Positions 19,068 through 28,173 of a stretch of DNA of 64,000 nt are shown piece by piece (position 1 is the stretch's first letter; each line of letters begins with the position of its first letter). A model generated the notes under the pieces. That model was not told the DNA's origin and searched no databases. It was given only the letters and a program-made list of their open reading frames with translations. The DNA is from Cellulosimicrobium sp. Marseille-Q4280 (GTDB lineage Bacteria > Actinomycetota > Actinomycetes > Actinomycetales > Cellulomonadaceae). Location: assembly GCF_943181405.1 (NCBI RefSeq), contig NZ_CALPBY010000005.1, positions 186,001-250,000 on the forward strand, read 5' to 3'. A program made the position numbers and the translations under genes.

Positions 19068-20513
19068 TCAGTGCCCCCGGCGCCGCGCACCGGAGGAGAC
19101 GAGCTCCTCCGCACTCACCGCGAGCCGACGCCCGTCCGCGTGGGCGGCGCGCTCGATGCGCTCGGCGAGCTCGGCGTCGGCCCGCCCGGCGAGGGGCGCC
19201 GTCGCGCGGCCGTCCCGCGCGACGCACCGCCCGCCCACGTAGGTCGCCCGCAGGTTGCGCAGCCCGCACGCGAGCACGTAGGTCGCGACGACGTCCCACA
19301 CGGGTCCGGTGCTCGGCGAGCGGTGGTCGACGAGCACGAAGTCGGCGTGCTTGCCGACCTCGAGGCTGCCGACGCGGTCGGCGACGCCCAGGACCTCGGC
19401 TGACCCGAGCGTGTGCAGGCGCAGGACGTCGCGCGCGGACATCACACCGGCGTCCTGGTGCAGCGCGCGCTGGGCGTACAGCCCCTGGCGCATGTTGGCC
19501 CACGGGTCGGAGATGTCGGTGCACGACTGGTCGTCGAGGCCCACGCCGACCTGGATCCCGGCGCGGCGGTACCGCACGACGTCGGCGTGGCCCGAGCCCA
19601 GCCGGCCGTTCGAGGTCGGCTGCCAGACGACGGGGCTGCCGGCGGCGGCCACCCGCTCGACCATCTCGTCGGTGGGGTGCACGAAGTGCCCGAGCAGCAG
19701 GTCCGGACCCAGCGCGCCGGCCTGCTCGTACCACGCGAACTTCGCGCGCTGCACGTCGAGGCCCTCGGCGGTCTCGACGAAGTGCGCCTGGTCGGTGAGG
19801 CCGTGCTCGCGCATGACGTGTACCTCGAGCTCGGCGGTCCGGGGCTCGCTCGCCCACTGCACCGCACCCATGACGGACACGCCGAGACGCTGGTCGCGGC
19901 CTGCGCGCTCGGGGGCGCGCGCGGCGTCGACCATGCGGGCGAACCGCGTGAGCACCTGGTCCTCGGGGCCGGCCTCGTCGTCGAGCCGGATGGCATGGAC
20001 GGCGCGCAGCCCGGCGTCGACGGTGCCGTCCATCTGCCGCGTCGTGTACTCGTCGGGGTGGACGCGTCCGAGGACGTTGCGGGCGGTCGCGGGGTCGTAG
20101 AGCCACGTGACGCCGGACTGCATGAAGTTGTACGCGCTCGTCACGCCGTTGGCGAGGAAGTCCATCGAGCCGTGCAGCGTCGCCCAGTACATGTCCTCGG
20201 CGTCGGTGTGGCGGAAGAGCTCCATCATGGAGCGCACCCACGGGTAGAGCGTGGCGTCGGGCGCGATGCCGCGCAGGCCGGACGTGAACAGGTGCGAGTG
20301 GGCGGACACGAAGCCGGGCGCGACGATCGCGCCCTGCGCGTCGAGCACGGGCGCCGTCTCCCACCCGGGCGGCGGCTCGCCGGGGCCGGTCCCGGTGATG
20401 CGCCCGTCGGTGCCCACCTGGAGCCAGCCGAAGTACCACTCGGGGCCGCCGTCGGCGCCGGGCAGGACGAGCGCGTCGACGACGGTCAGCGCGGGCGCGG
20501 GGGTGCTGGTCAT
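19068..20513 (-). CDS. Amidohydrolase-superfamily enzyme
   Basis: The 481-residue enzyme has the metallo-dependent TIM-barrel signature: GFVSAHSHLF supplies the H72-x-H74 pair, LLGHFVHPTDEM a further His, and GLDDQSCTDISD the catalytic Asp. N- and C-terminal beta-sandwich segments (ALVLPGADG, VGSLEVGKHADFVLVD) are typical of the cytosine deaminase/TRZ-ATZ class. It should hydrolyse an amine or amide on a small, probably heterocyclic, compound. ATG 20513 overlaps the preceding oxidoreductase stop (ATGA). It is the last gene of a three-gene minus-strand operon with flavin reductase and FAD oxidoreductase. Confidence 0.88.
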   Translation of the reverse strand: MTSTPAPALTVVDALVLPGADGGPEWYFGWLQVGTDGRITGTGPGEPPPGWETAPVLDAQGAIVAPGFVSAHSHLFTSGLRGIAPDATLYPWVRSMMELFRHTDAEDMYWATLHGSMDFLANGVTSAYNFMQSGVTWLYDPATARNVLGRVHPDEYTTRQMDGTVDAGLRAVHAIRLDDEAGPEDQVLTRFARMVDAARAPERAGRDQRLGVSVMGAVQWASEPRTAELEVHVMREHGLTDQAHFVETAEGLDVQRAKFAWYEQAGALGPDLLLGHFVHPTDEMVERVAAAGSPVVWQPTSNGRLGSGHADVVRYRRAGIQVGVGLDDQSCTDISDPWANMRQGLYAQRALHQDAGVMSARDVLRLHTLGSAEVLGVADRVGSLEVGKHADFVLVDHRSPSTGPVWDVVATYVLACGLRNLRATYVGGRCVARDGRATAPLAGRADAELAERIERAAHADGRRLAVSAEELVSSGARRRGH

Positions 20514-22024
20514 GGGTGGAGGACTCCGTCCTGGACGTGGTCGGCCGGGAACAGGTCGACCGGGTAGGGTGCCGGCGCGGTCGACGGCTCGGCCACCGCG
20601 TCGAGACCGGGGGGCGGGACGAAGAGCCCGTGCGGGTCGAGGCGGCCGCGCAGCGCTCGGACGCGCTGCACCCCTCCGTCGGTCCAGCAGCGGGCGAGCC
20701 GTTCCGGGGTGCGGCGCAGGTCGGTCTCGCCGACGTAGTGGCCGGTCGTGAGGTCGGCGAGCGGCGCGAGGGCGCGGCTCGGCCACGCGAGGTTCGCCTC
20801 GTCGTCGACGCCCGGCTCCCACACGGCGTACGCCGCGACGGTGAGCGTGCCGAGCGGTCGGTGCAGCGGGGGCGACGGCGCGGGCGGGCCCGGCAGGGCG
20901 GAGCGGCGGTACGACGCCGAGCTGACCAGCACGCTCGACGTGCCCGACAGCGCCTGGCCGAGCCCCGTCGCCAGGCGCGGGAGGACCTCGGCGTACCCGG
21001 CGGTCGTCCAGGCCTGCTGGGCCACGCAGCCCGGTCGGACCGGCCCGACTGGCCCAACCTGCCCGACCGGCCTCTCCGGCACCGTGTCGGCGCGCAGGAG
21101 GCCGGCGATGCTCGTCGCGCTGCGCACGACGGCGGTCGCCGCCGCGGGCAGCGGGCCGTCGAGGGGCGCGAGCAGGGTGTCGGCGTGCGCGGCGTCGCGA
21201 CCGAACGCGGTGAGGTTCGCGACGACGGCCGGGGTCCCACCCGCCACCGGGACGAGCACGAGCGTGAGCTCGACCTGCGGTGCGACGACGCGCGCGAGCG
21301 CGTCGGCCCAGGCGCCGACGTCCGTGAGCCCGGCCCGGCCGTGGTCACCGGCGCCGCGAGGCCGCAGGTGGACCGTGCGGCGTCGGACCACGGGCTCGGG
21401 CCACAGGCGCAGCCGGAAGCACGTCACGACGCCCGGGAACGCAGGGCCCGCGCCGCGCAGCACGGCGAAGGCCTCGGGGTCGTGCTGCGCGTCGACCTCC
21501 ACGACGCGCCCGTCGGCGAGCACGACCTGCGCGCCGACGACCGACTCGCACGCGCTCCCCCACTCCCCCTGGTTCCAGCCGTTGCCGCCGGCGAGCAGGA
21601 AGCCCCCGAGCCCGACGCCCGCCTTGTGCCCGACGGGGAACGCGAACCCGGTCCCGTCGAGCGCGTCGGCGAGCGCGAGCGAGGTGGCCCCCGGCCCGAC
21701 GTCGGCGGTGCCCGACGCCGCGTCGAGCACGACGCCGTCGAGCCGGGAGACGTCGAGGGCGAGAGCCCCGTCGCGCAGCGCGGTGAAGGCCGTGCCGTGA
21801 CCGCCCGACCGGACGGTGACGCCGGTCCCGCGCGCACGCGCACGGCCGAGCGCGGCCACGACGTCGTCGACGCCGCGCGCCCGCACCACGAGCGCCGGCC
21901 GGTCCGCGGGGGCGACGCCGGAGACCGCCAGCCCACGACGCGCCGCCTCGTAGCCGGCGTCGGACGGCACGACCGTCGGAGGGGCCGTCACGGCAGGCAC
22001 GGCAGGCACGACAGGTCCGGTCAC
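20510..22024 (-). CDS. FAD-binding PCMH/BBE-type oxidoreductase
   Basis: This 504-residue protein has an N-terminal FAD_binding_4 (PCMH) domain, with TVRSGGHGTAFTALRDGALA and VGHKAGVGLGGFLLAGGNGW. A substrate region and a C-terminal tail LRGRLDPHGLFVPP resembling BBE-family ends follow. The usual covalent-flavin Cys is not obvious; a His in RSGGHG may serve. These enzymes oxidise alcohols or C-H bonds of small molecules. GTG 22024 overlaps the flavin reductase stop (GTGA). Its pairing with a flavin reductase is unusual for an oxidase and may instead indicate a two-component system. Confidence 0.85.
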   Translation of the reverse strand: MTGPVVPAVPAVTAPPTVVPSDAGYEAARRGLAVSGVAPADRPALVVRARGVDDVVAALGRARARGTGVTVRSGGHGTAFTALRDGALALDVSRLDGVVLDAASGTADVGPGATSLALADALDGTGFAFPVGHKAGVGLGGFLLAGGNGWNQGEWGSACESVVGAQVVLADGRVVEVDAQHDPEAFAVLRGAGPAFPGVVTCFRLRLWPEPVVRRRTVHLRPRGAGDHGRAGLTDVGAWADALARVVAPQVELTLVLVPVAGGTPAVVANLTAFGRDAAHADTLLAPLDGPLPAAATAVVRSATSIAGLLRADTVPERPVGQVGPVGPVRPGCVAQQAWTTAGYAEVLPRLATGLGQALSGTSSVLVSSASYRRSALPGPPAPSPPLHRPLGTLTVAAYAVWEPGVDDEANLAWPSRALAPLADLTTGHYVGETDLRRTPERLARCWTDGGVQRVRALRGRLDPHGLFVPPPGLDAVAEPSTAPAPYPVDLFPADHVQDGVLHP

Positions 22025-22572
22025 GCGGGCGCCCCGGGCAGGAGGAGGCGGTGGAACGCGCGGTCGAAGTGCACGAGCGCGCTCGCAGGGTCGACGGGGC
22101 CGGCCCCGTCCGTCCGCCCCGTGGTGCCGCGGTGGACCTCGGCGACCTGCCCCAGCAGGAGCACGTGGTCGCCGGCGTCGATCTCCTGCCACGTGTCGCA
22201 CTCGAGTGCGTAGCGCGCGTCGGCGGCGAGCACGGGGATGCCGTGCCGCCCGGGCCGCACGTCGAGCCCCGCGAACTTGTCCGCCGCCTTGGAGGCGAAC
22301 ACCGAGGCGGTGCGTTCGCGGTCGTGGTGCAGGACGTGCAGCACGAACGCGTGCGCGTCCCGCAAGGTCTGCAGGGTACGGCTGGTCCGCCCCACACCGA
22401 CCGCGACGAGCGGTGGGTCGAGGCTCACGCTCATCACCGCGGTGGTCGTCAGCCCGGCGGGTTCGCCACCGGCCGTCGTCGTCACCACGCACACCCCGCT
22501 CGCCAGCCCGGCCATCGCGTCGCGGAAGCCGTCGACGACGGCCTCGGGACGCGATGTTGATGTCATCAACAT
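22021..22572 (-). CDS. Flavin reductase-like (FMN-binding split-barrel) protein
   Basis: The 183-residue protein has the flavin_reduct signature (ASGVCVVTTTAGGEPAGLTTTAVMSVSLDPPLVAVGV) and the C-terminal DHVLLLGQVAEVHRG strand. Family members reduce FMN/FAD with NAD(P)H for two-component monooxygenases. The start is uncertain: ATG 22572 and ATG 22566 lie inside a perfect palindromic operator, while a longer frame runs to 22641. GGAGG is 14 bases before ATG 22572, rather far. It heads an operon with the FAD oxidoreductase and amidohydrolase. Confidence 0.82.
   Translation of the reverse strand: MLMTSTSRPEAVVDGFRDAMAGLASGVCVVTTTAGGEPAGLTTTAVMSVSLDPPLVAVGVGRTSRTLQTLRDAHAFVLHVLHHDRERTASVFASKAADKFAGLDVRPGRHGIPVLAADARYALECDTWQEIDAGDHVLLLGQVAEVHRGTTGRTDGAGPVDPASALVHFDRAFHRLLLPGAPA
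22554..22572. promoter_or_regulatory. 19-bp palindromic operator at the flavin reductase start
   Basis: ATGTTGATG-T-CATCAACAT has perfect 9-bp arms and overlaps the first codons of the flavin reductase gene. The same ATGTT-N9-AACAT frame occurs at 31405-31423 before the other operon. The XRE-cupin regulator gene begins 123 bp away and is the obvious candidate binder. Confidence 0.7.
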
Positions 22573-22694
22573 GCGCCCATCGTGTGCCTCCGATGTTTCG
22601 CTCGCGTCACACCGGCGCACGGAGTCTGTTACGGCTCGCACGACCCCGCACCGGACGCCCGCGGCAGGGCCGCGCGCTCCCCTACCATCGAGCC

Positions 22695-23321
22695 ATGGCC
22701 GCCACCAGCGACGACGCCCCCGCCGCGCCCGACGGTGCCGGCAGGTCCCCGGACCCCCTCGACCGCTCCGTCGAACGCCTGGGACAGAGGATCCGCACGC
22801 TGCGCCACGCGCACGGGCTCACGCTCGTCCAGCTCGCGGAGGCGACGGACCTGTCGCACTCGTTCCTCAGCCAGGTGGAGCGCGGCCGCGCGCGGCTGAG
22901 CATGTCGTCGCTGTTCCGGGTCGCGACGACGCTCGGCACGACGCAGCAGGTCCTGCTCGCCGAGGCGACGACGCCCGCGGCGGGCGCGTCGCCCGTCCTG
23001 CGCCGCACCGACGAGGCGTCCGCGACCGCCGGGGGCGGCACGGTGCGCGCGCTCGCCCCCGCGGGCGACCGGCCGTTCGACCCGCTCGAGTACACGGGGA
23101 CGTCTCAGGACCCCGGCGAGTACTGGGTGCACGACGAGGACGAGTTCGCCTACGTCGTCGAGGGGCGCGTGCTGCTCGACCTCGACGGCGTCGTCGACCT
23201 GCTCGAGCCGGGCGACTCCGTGTTCTACCTCCGGGGGACCGGGCACCGCTGGGCGAGCGCGGACGGCGGCCCGTACCGGCTGCTCGTGGTCAAGCAGCGA
23301 CTCGCTCGACGCGACGCGTGA
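22695..23321 (+). CDS. XRE-family regulator with C-terminal cupin domain
   Basis: This 208-residue regulator has an N-terminal helix-turn-helix (about residues 28-80: LRHAHGLTLVQLAEATDLSH...FLSQVERG) and a C-terminal cupin fold (about 135-200: HDEDEFAYVVEGRVLLDLDG, LEPGDSVFYLRGTGHRW). XRE-cupin proteins sense small ligands and control catabolic genes. It is transcribed away from the flavin reductase operon, and its 3' end overlaps the convergent deaminase gene by 32 bp. ATG 22695 follows a -10-like TACCAT by 6 bases. It probably controls both flanking operons through the ATGTT/AACAT operators. Confidence 0.88.
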   Translation: MAATSDDAPAAPDGAGRSPDPLDRSVERLGQRIRTLRHAHGLTLVQLAEATDLSHSFLSQVERGRARLSMSSLFRVATTLGTTQQVLLAEATTPAAGASPVLRRTDEASATAGGGTVRALAPAGDRPFDPLEYTGTSQDPGEYWVHDEDEFAYVVEGRVLLDLDGVVDLLEPGDSVFYLRGTGHRWASADGGPYRLLVVKQRLARRDA

Positions 23322-24672
23322 GCACCCGCGCGACCTCGCGCTCGTCGGCCGTGACCAGTCGCCCGTCGCGCACGACGACGCGCCCGCCGACCACGACGTG
23401 CCGCGGTCGGCGACCCGGCGACGCCCACAGCAGCCCGGCGACGGGGTCGGCCACGCCCGCGTCGGGGACGCCCGAGACGTCCCACACGCAGAGGTCCGCG
23501 GCGGAGCCGGGGCTCAGCCTCCCCAGCTCGGGACGGCCCAGCCCGTCGGCCGAGCCCGCGGTCGCGGCGTCGAGCACCTCGCGCGCCGCGAGCTGACGGC
23601 CCGCGAGCGCCGACACCTGCATCGCGAGGCGTGCGTCGGCGAGCAGGTGCCCCGCGTCGTTGGACCCGCCGCCGCTCGTGCCGAGCCCGACGCGCACGCC
23701 CGCCGCGAGGAGGCGCGCGACCGGCGCGACGCCCCAGCCCATCGGCACGTCGCAGCCGGGCGCGTGCGTGGCGCTCGCACCGGACGCCGCGACGCGCGCG
23801 ATCTCGTCGTCGGTCACGTCGCACAGGTGCGCGACCGCGACGTCGGGCGCGAGCCATCCCCAGTCGGCGAGCAGGTCGAGCGGTCGCCGACCGTAGCGCT
23901 CGAGCGCGGCGGCGACGTCCACCTGCTCGTTCGCCTGCGTGCGCCGGCGCAGGCCGCGGCGTGCCGCGACCTCGCCGAGCAGGCGGAAGGTCGTCTCACC
24001 GTCGCTGTGCACGCCCGCCGGCCCGACGGCGACCTGGACGCGGCCGTCCGGGCGCACGCCCCCGGGGCTCGCGCCGACGAGCGCGGCGGCGATGGCGTCG
24101 GCGCTCAGGGCGGCCCGCTCGGCGTCGTCACCGGCCGTCCCGCGGACGAGCACGAGCCGGGCCCCGACCTCGTCCGCGGCAGCCGCCGCGGCGCGCGCGA
24201 GGTCGACGGACCCCGCGACGTCGACGTGCGCGGGCCACGTCAGGTGGTGGTCCGCGACGGTCGTGACGCCGCACAGGAGCGCCTCGGCGAGCCCGGCTCG
24301 CGCGGCCGCGCCGACGAGCTCCGCGTCGACGTGCGCACGCTCGTACGCCGCGGCCATCGCGGGCAGCCAGTCGCGCATCGGCACCCCGCGCGTGCCGGGA
24401 AGGGTCCGGAACGCCGTCTGCAGCAGGTGGTGGTGGGCGTTGACGAGCCCGGGCGTGACCACGCACCCCGTCGCGTCGAGGCGCGCCCCGTCCGGCCCGG
24501 CCGCACCGCCCCGGCCGACGTCGGGCCCGACGTCTCGCGCGGCGTCGGGCCCGACCGCGACCACCCGTCCGGCCGCGTCGACCACGACGTCCCCGCCCGG
24601 CTCGGGTCCCGCCTCGCCCGGACCGCCCGGGCCGGTCCGTACGGCGAGCGCGCCGGTGACGACGAGGCTCAT
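23290..24672 (-). CDS. TRZ/ATZ-type amidohydrolase (8-oxoguanine deaminase-like)
   Basis: The 460-residue enzyme has the metal-binding GLVNAHHHLLQ (H80, H82), a following ADHHLTWP, TQANEQ, VAHLCDVTDDE and LGTSGGGSND with the catalytic Asp region. The motif set resembles 8-oxoguanine and hydroxyatrazine deaminases (TRZ/ATZ/AtzB group). It should deaminate or dechlorinate an N-heterocycle. ATG 24672 overlaps the creatininase stop (ATGA). It is the last gene of the seven-gene operon starting at 31366, and its end overlaps the XRE-cupin gene on the other strand. Confidence 0.87.
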   Translation of the reverse strand: MSLVVTGALAVRTGPGGPGEAGPEPGGDVVVDAAGRVVAVGPDAARDVGPDVGRGGAAGPDGARLDATGCVVTPGLVNAHHHLLQTAFRTLPGTRGVPMRDWLPAMAAAYERAHVDAELVGAAARAGLAEALLCGVTTVADHHLTWPAHVDVAGSVDLARAAAAAADEVGARLVLVRGTAGDDAERAALSADAIAAALVGASPGGVRPDGRVQVAVGPAGVHSDGETTFRLLGEVAARRGLRRRTQANEQVDVAAALERYGRRPLDLLADWGWLAPDVAVAHLCDVTDDEIARVAASGASATHAPGCDVPMGWGVAPVARLLAAGVRVGLGTSGGGSNDAGHLLADARLAMQVSALAGRQLAAREVLDAATAGSADGLGRPELGRLSPGSAADLCVWDVSGVPDAGVADPVAGLLWASPGRRPRHVVVGGRVVVRDGRLVTADEREVARVLTRRVERVAA

Positions 24673-25490
24673 GCCCGGTCGCGCGCGACGAGCCCGGCCG
24701 CGCCGTCGGCGGGGGTCGTGAAGCGGGACGCCTCGACGAGCGTGCGCGCGAGCTGACCCACGGCGTGCTCGAACATCTCCTTGCCGGCCTCCGCGCTCGC
24801 GCCCGTCGGGTCGCCCACGTGGCCGTCGGGGCCGAAGTCGCTGGACAGCCACCCGAACGAGACGGCCTTGCCGAACCCGATCTGCTCGTAGGCGAGCATC
24901 TCCTCGGGCACGCGGCGCACGGCGAGCTCCAGGTGCACGAGCTCGGGGCGCAGGTGCAGCATGAGCGACGTCTCGCCGTGGCCGCCGTGCACACCCAGAC
25001 CGTGCTCGTCGCCGTGGGCAGGCGCGCCGCCCTGGTCGCGCGGCGTCGCGACGTGCGCGAGGAACGTCCGCAGCCCGAACCGGCGTCGCAGCTCGCGGTT
25101 CGCCACCTGGGCCAGGGCCGAGTTCCCGCCGTGGCCGTTCACGAGCACGAGGCGCTCGATGCCCGACGCCGCGAGCGAGCGCCCGACGTCGACCAGCACC
25201 CGCATGAGCGTGTCCCAGGACAGCCAGACGGTCCCGGGGAACCCGGCGTGCTCGTCCGACTTCGTGTACGCGAGCCCGTCGAGGAGCACGACCGACGCCT
25301 CGCCCGAAGCCGTCACCGTCTCGACCGCGGCAGCCGCGGTCTCGCTCGCGGTGACGTAGTCGGTCGAGACGGGCAGGTGCGGCCCGTGCTGCTCGACCGC
25401 GCCCAGCGGCAGGACGGCGACCGTGCCCGCCGGGAGCGCGGCGACCTCGGGCCAGGTCATGTCGAGGAACCGGGGCACGCGGGGCGCCAT
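24669..25490 (-). CDS. Creatininase-family amidohydrolase
   Basis: The 273-residue protein shows the creatininase signature: LPLGAVEQHGPHLPVSTD (metal ligands Glu, His, Asp), LVNGHGGN and GGHGETSLMLHL (further Glu/His). The family comprises Zn/Mn enzymes that open cyclic amides (creatinine and related rings) or remove N-formyl-type groups. All ligand positions appear intact. ATG 25490 shares a base with the upstream FAD oxidase stop (TGATG), and the stop overlaps the deaminase start. Its place between an oxidase and a deaminase suggests it opens or trims a ring intermediate. Confidence 0.9.
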   Translation of the reverse strand: MAPRVPRFLDMTWPEVAALPAGTVAVLPLGAVEQHGPHLPVSTDYVTASETAAAAVETVTASGEASVVLLDGLAYTKSDEHAGFPGTVWLSWDTLMRVLVDVGRSLAASGIERLVLVNGHGGNSALAQVANRELRRRFGLRTFLAHVATPRDQGGAPAHGDEHGLGVHGGHGETSLMLHLRPELVHLELAVRRVPEEMLAYEQIGFGKAVSFGWLSSDFGPDGHVGDPTGASAEAGKEMFEHAVGQLARTLVEASRFTTPADGAAGLVARDRA

Positions 25491-26884
25491 CAGCGCACCC
25501 CGATGTTCAGGCGCGTGTCGGCGGGCGGGTCGTCGACGAGCTTGCCCGGGTTGAGCAGCCCCTTCGGGTCGGTCGTCCGCGCGGTCTCGCGCGCGAGCTC
25601 GACGTTGCGGTCGACGTACCACTGGTGCGGCGAGTGCACCCCGAGCCCGAGCGCCTCGAGGCGCGGGATCCCGGCGAGCACCTCCTCCTCCGACACGTAG
25701 TCCGCCACGACCATCGCGAGGGGCGCGTGCCCCATGAGCTCGACGTGGAGGTGGACGTCGCCGTCGTAGACCGCGCGGACGTCGTCCGGGGCGTCCCAGT
25801 GCGCGAGCCCGCCGGTCTCCATGTGGAACCACGAGCGGTCCGGGTGCGCCTTCTGCAGGAAGTAGACCGGGTGGTTGTAGGACATCGAGGAGAGCTTGTC
25901 GGTCTCCGCGTAGTCCGCGAGGCTCGCGACGACGGCGCCACCTGCGGCGACGACCGCGGCCTCGACGTCGGTCACGGTCGACGCCTCCGCGATCACGCGC
26001 AGGCTGAACCGGTCCGGGTCGAGCGGGACCGACGCCGGCAGGCTCGGGACCAGCGCGGGCGGGTCGGCCGACGCGAGACGCGGCAGGACCGGCAGGTCGA
26101 GCAGCGCGCGGTGCACGCTCGTCGTCGAGGCCCAGTCGTCGAACGCCGCGTAGATCGCGACCCAGTCGCGCGCCGGGTCCGTGGCGACCTCGACCTCGAC
26201 GACGACACCCGTCACGCCGTACACGTGGACGTAGGGCGCGACGTCGGGACCGCTGACCGTGAAGGTCGTCCCGCTGCCGTCCATGGGGGCGACGGTCAGC
26301 GACAGCACGAACCCGTCGGTCGTCGACCCGTGCTCGATCGTCCCCGTCCCGGCGGAGCCGCCGCCGACGAACCCGCCAATCGTCGACCCCTTGGTGGACG
26401 GGTAGATCCAGATGTCGCGGCCCGCAGCCCGTGCGGCCACGTCCATCGCGGTGATCTTCGCCCCCGCGCCGGCGGTGACCGAGCCCGAGTCGTTCACCCG
26501 GATCGTGTCCAGGCCGCGCAGGTCGAGGACGAACCCGCCGTCGAACGGCGTCGCCTGCCCGTAGTTGCCGGTGCCCGCCCCGCGCGGGGTCACCGGCACG
26601 TCGTGCTCGTACGCGACCCGCAGGACCTGGGCGACCTCGTCCGCCGTGCGCGGGCGCACGACGGCGTCCGGCATGAACCGCCCCGCGGGCACCTTCTCCT
26701 GCAGGACCGGGGACATGCGCGACCAGTCGGAAGAGGTCTTGAGGAGCAGCTCGGCGTCGGTGGACACGGCCTCCGGGCCGAGCAGCTCCGCGACCTGCGC
26801 CGCGGCGAGCGCGGACCGGACCGCGACGGTGTCCTGGGCGCGGCCCGCGGAAGCTCCCGCGGGGGTGCTCGTCGTGCTCGTCAT
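25490..26884 (-). CDS. FAD-linked oxidase (GlcD/PCMH type)
   Basis: This 464-residue flavoprotein has a PCMH FAD-binding domain (VTPRGAGTGNYGQATPFDGG, TKGSTIGGFVGGGSAGTG, VYGVTGVVVEVEVA) and a C-terminal FAD-oxidase C domain ending in TDPKGLLNPGKLVDD, the signature end of the GlcD/LldD-like group. It should oxidise a small hydroxy- or amino-compound. It is a different subfamily from the PCMH oxidoreductase at 20510-22024. It lies 9 bp after the binding-protein gene, inside the transport operon, which ties transport to oxidation. Confidence 0.9.
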   Translation of the reverse strand: MTSTTSTPAGASAGRAQDTVAVRSALAAAQVAELLGPEAVSTDAELLLKTSSDWSRMSPVLQEKVPAGRFMPDAVVRPRTADEVAQVLRVAYEHDVPVTPRGAGTGNYGQATPFDGGFVLDLRGLDTIRVNDSGSVTAGAGAKITAMDVAARAAGRDIWIYPSTKGSTIGGFVGGGSAGTGTIEHGSTTDGFVLSLTVAPMDGSGTTFTVSGPDVAPYVHVYGVTGVVVEVEVATDPARDWVAIYAAFDDWASTTSVHRALLDLPVLPRLASADPPALVPSLPASVPLDPDRFSLRVIAEASTVTDVEAAVVAAGGAVVASLADYAETDKLSSMSYNHPVYFLQKAHPDRSWFHMETGGLAHWDAPDDVRAVYDGDVHLHVELMGHAPLAMVVADYVSEEEVLAGIPRLEALGLGVHSPHQWYVDRNVELARETARTTDPKGLLNPGKLVDDPPADTRLNIGVR

Positions 26885-26893
26885 CTGCGCTCC

Positions 26894-28084
26894 TCAGCTG
26901 CCCATCGAGACGGAGTCGTCGATGAACTCGTTCGTGTACAGGGTCTCGGGGTCGATGTCCGCGGACGCGATCTGACCCGCGTCGACGAGGATCGGGCCGA
27001 ACGTGCCGACGATCTCGCTCATGCGCTCCGGGTCGATCTGGCCGAACACGCCCGACGCCGGGTCGTCCGTCACGAGGCCGAGGTCCTTCTGCGCCTGGAC
27101 GGAGAAGTCCGCGACCCCGAGCGAGTAGGTCCACCCGGTCTGGTACTGCTCGACGAGGTCCACGATCAGCTCGTTCGCCGCGGCGGGGTCCTCGAGGTAG
27201 TCGATCTGCGACTGCTGCATGATCGGGACGAGCTTCGCGAGGCAGTCGGCGTTCTCCTCCAGCGTGTCCGCGCGCACCGTGAGCGCCTCGGGGTAGACCG
27301 AGTAGCCCACGTCGGCGAGCAGCTGGTAGCCGACCGGCTTCGCCCACTGCGGGATCTCGTTCTCGTAGATGTACGGCTCGGCCGTCGCGAAGCCCTGCTG
27401 CATGATGCTCGGGTCGGAGACGAACCGCTGCGGCGTGCCCTCGTAGCTCAGGTCGATCTGGGACTCGGTGATGATGCCCTGCGACTCGAGCAGGCGCGGG
27501 AACACGTCGCCGGACGACACGAGCGGGTCGCCGCCGGCGGCCGCCTCCTCGATCGTGGTGGCGCCGTCGTGGCTCTCGGGGTCCCACATGACGATCTGCG
27601 GGCTGGTCGTGAGCTGCGACGCGACGGCGACCACAGGGTTGTCGGCGAGAGCCGTGATCTGCGCGTCGGTCGTGACCGCGCCCAGCATGATCGAGTCATC
27701 GAGGTACATCAGGGACGGCACGGGCTGGAAGTTGACGTTCGGCCCGCCCGGCCGCACCTCGACGTCCACGCCCGTGTCGACGCCCTGCGCGACGAGCGAA
27801 CCGGTGACCGACTTGGTGTCCGTGTCCACGGTGTAGTCCGCCCCGACGAGCGCGTACATCGCGCCGTGCTCGGACTCGGGCTGCCAGTCCTGCTGCATGA
27901 CGACGGTCGCGGGGCACACGTCGGACAGGTCGAGCGGTCCGCCGGCCTCGGCGGCTTCGACGTCGAGCTCGTTCCCGGCGGCGGGGTCGCCGCCGGCTTC
28001 GCCGCTGCTGCACGCGGCGAGGGCCACCAGCGGGAGGAGGGACAGCGCCGTGAACGCGGCGCGACGGGGACGCGAGAGGGTCAT
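26894..28084 (-). CDS. NMT1/ThiY-like ABC substrate-binding lipoprotein
   Basis: The 396-residue lipoprotein has the lipobox ALAAC (Cys about 25). The mature region has WQPESEHG, a LMYLDDSI segment, MWDPESHDG, QQGFATAEPYIYE and WAKPVGYQLL, collinear with its paralogue at 15280-16482. It would capture the solute outside the membrane for the adjacent permease and ATPase. An 89-bp gap separates it from the permease gene, which may allow differential expression of this more abundant component. The ligand is unknown; the NMT1 superfamily includes pyrimidine, nitrate/sulfonate and aromatic binders. Confidence 0.9.
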   Translation of the reverse strand: MTLSRPRRAAFTALSLLPLVALAACSSGEAGGDPAAGNELDVEAAEAGGPLDLSDVCPATVVMQQDWQPESEHGAMYALVGADYTVDTDTKSVTGSLVAQGVDTGVDVEVRPGGPNVNFQPVPSLMYLDDSIMLGAVTTDAQITALADNPVVAVASQLTTSPQIVMWDPESHDGATTIEEAAAGGDPLVSSGDVFPRLLESQGIITESQIDLSYEGTPQRFVSDPSIMQQGFATAEPYIYENEIPQWAKPVGYQLLADVGYSVYPEALTVRADTLEENADCLAKLVPIMQQSQIDYLEDPAAANELIVDLVEQYQTGWTYSLGVADFSVQAQKDLGLVTDDPASGVFGQIDPERMSEIVGTFGPILVDAGQIASADIDPETLYTNEFIDDSVSMGS

Positions 28085-28173
28085 CGAGTGCTCCAGTGCT
28101 GGGAGGGGACCGGTGGGAGACGCGGCGGGCGAGGGGTGGTGCGGGGCGAGACGGGCTGAGGCGACGGGGCCGG

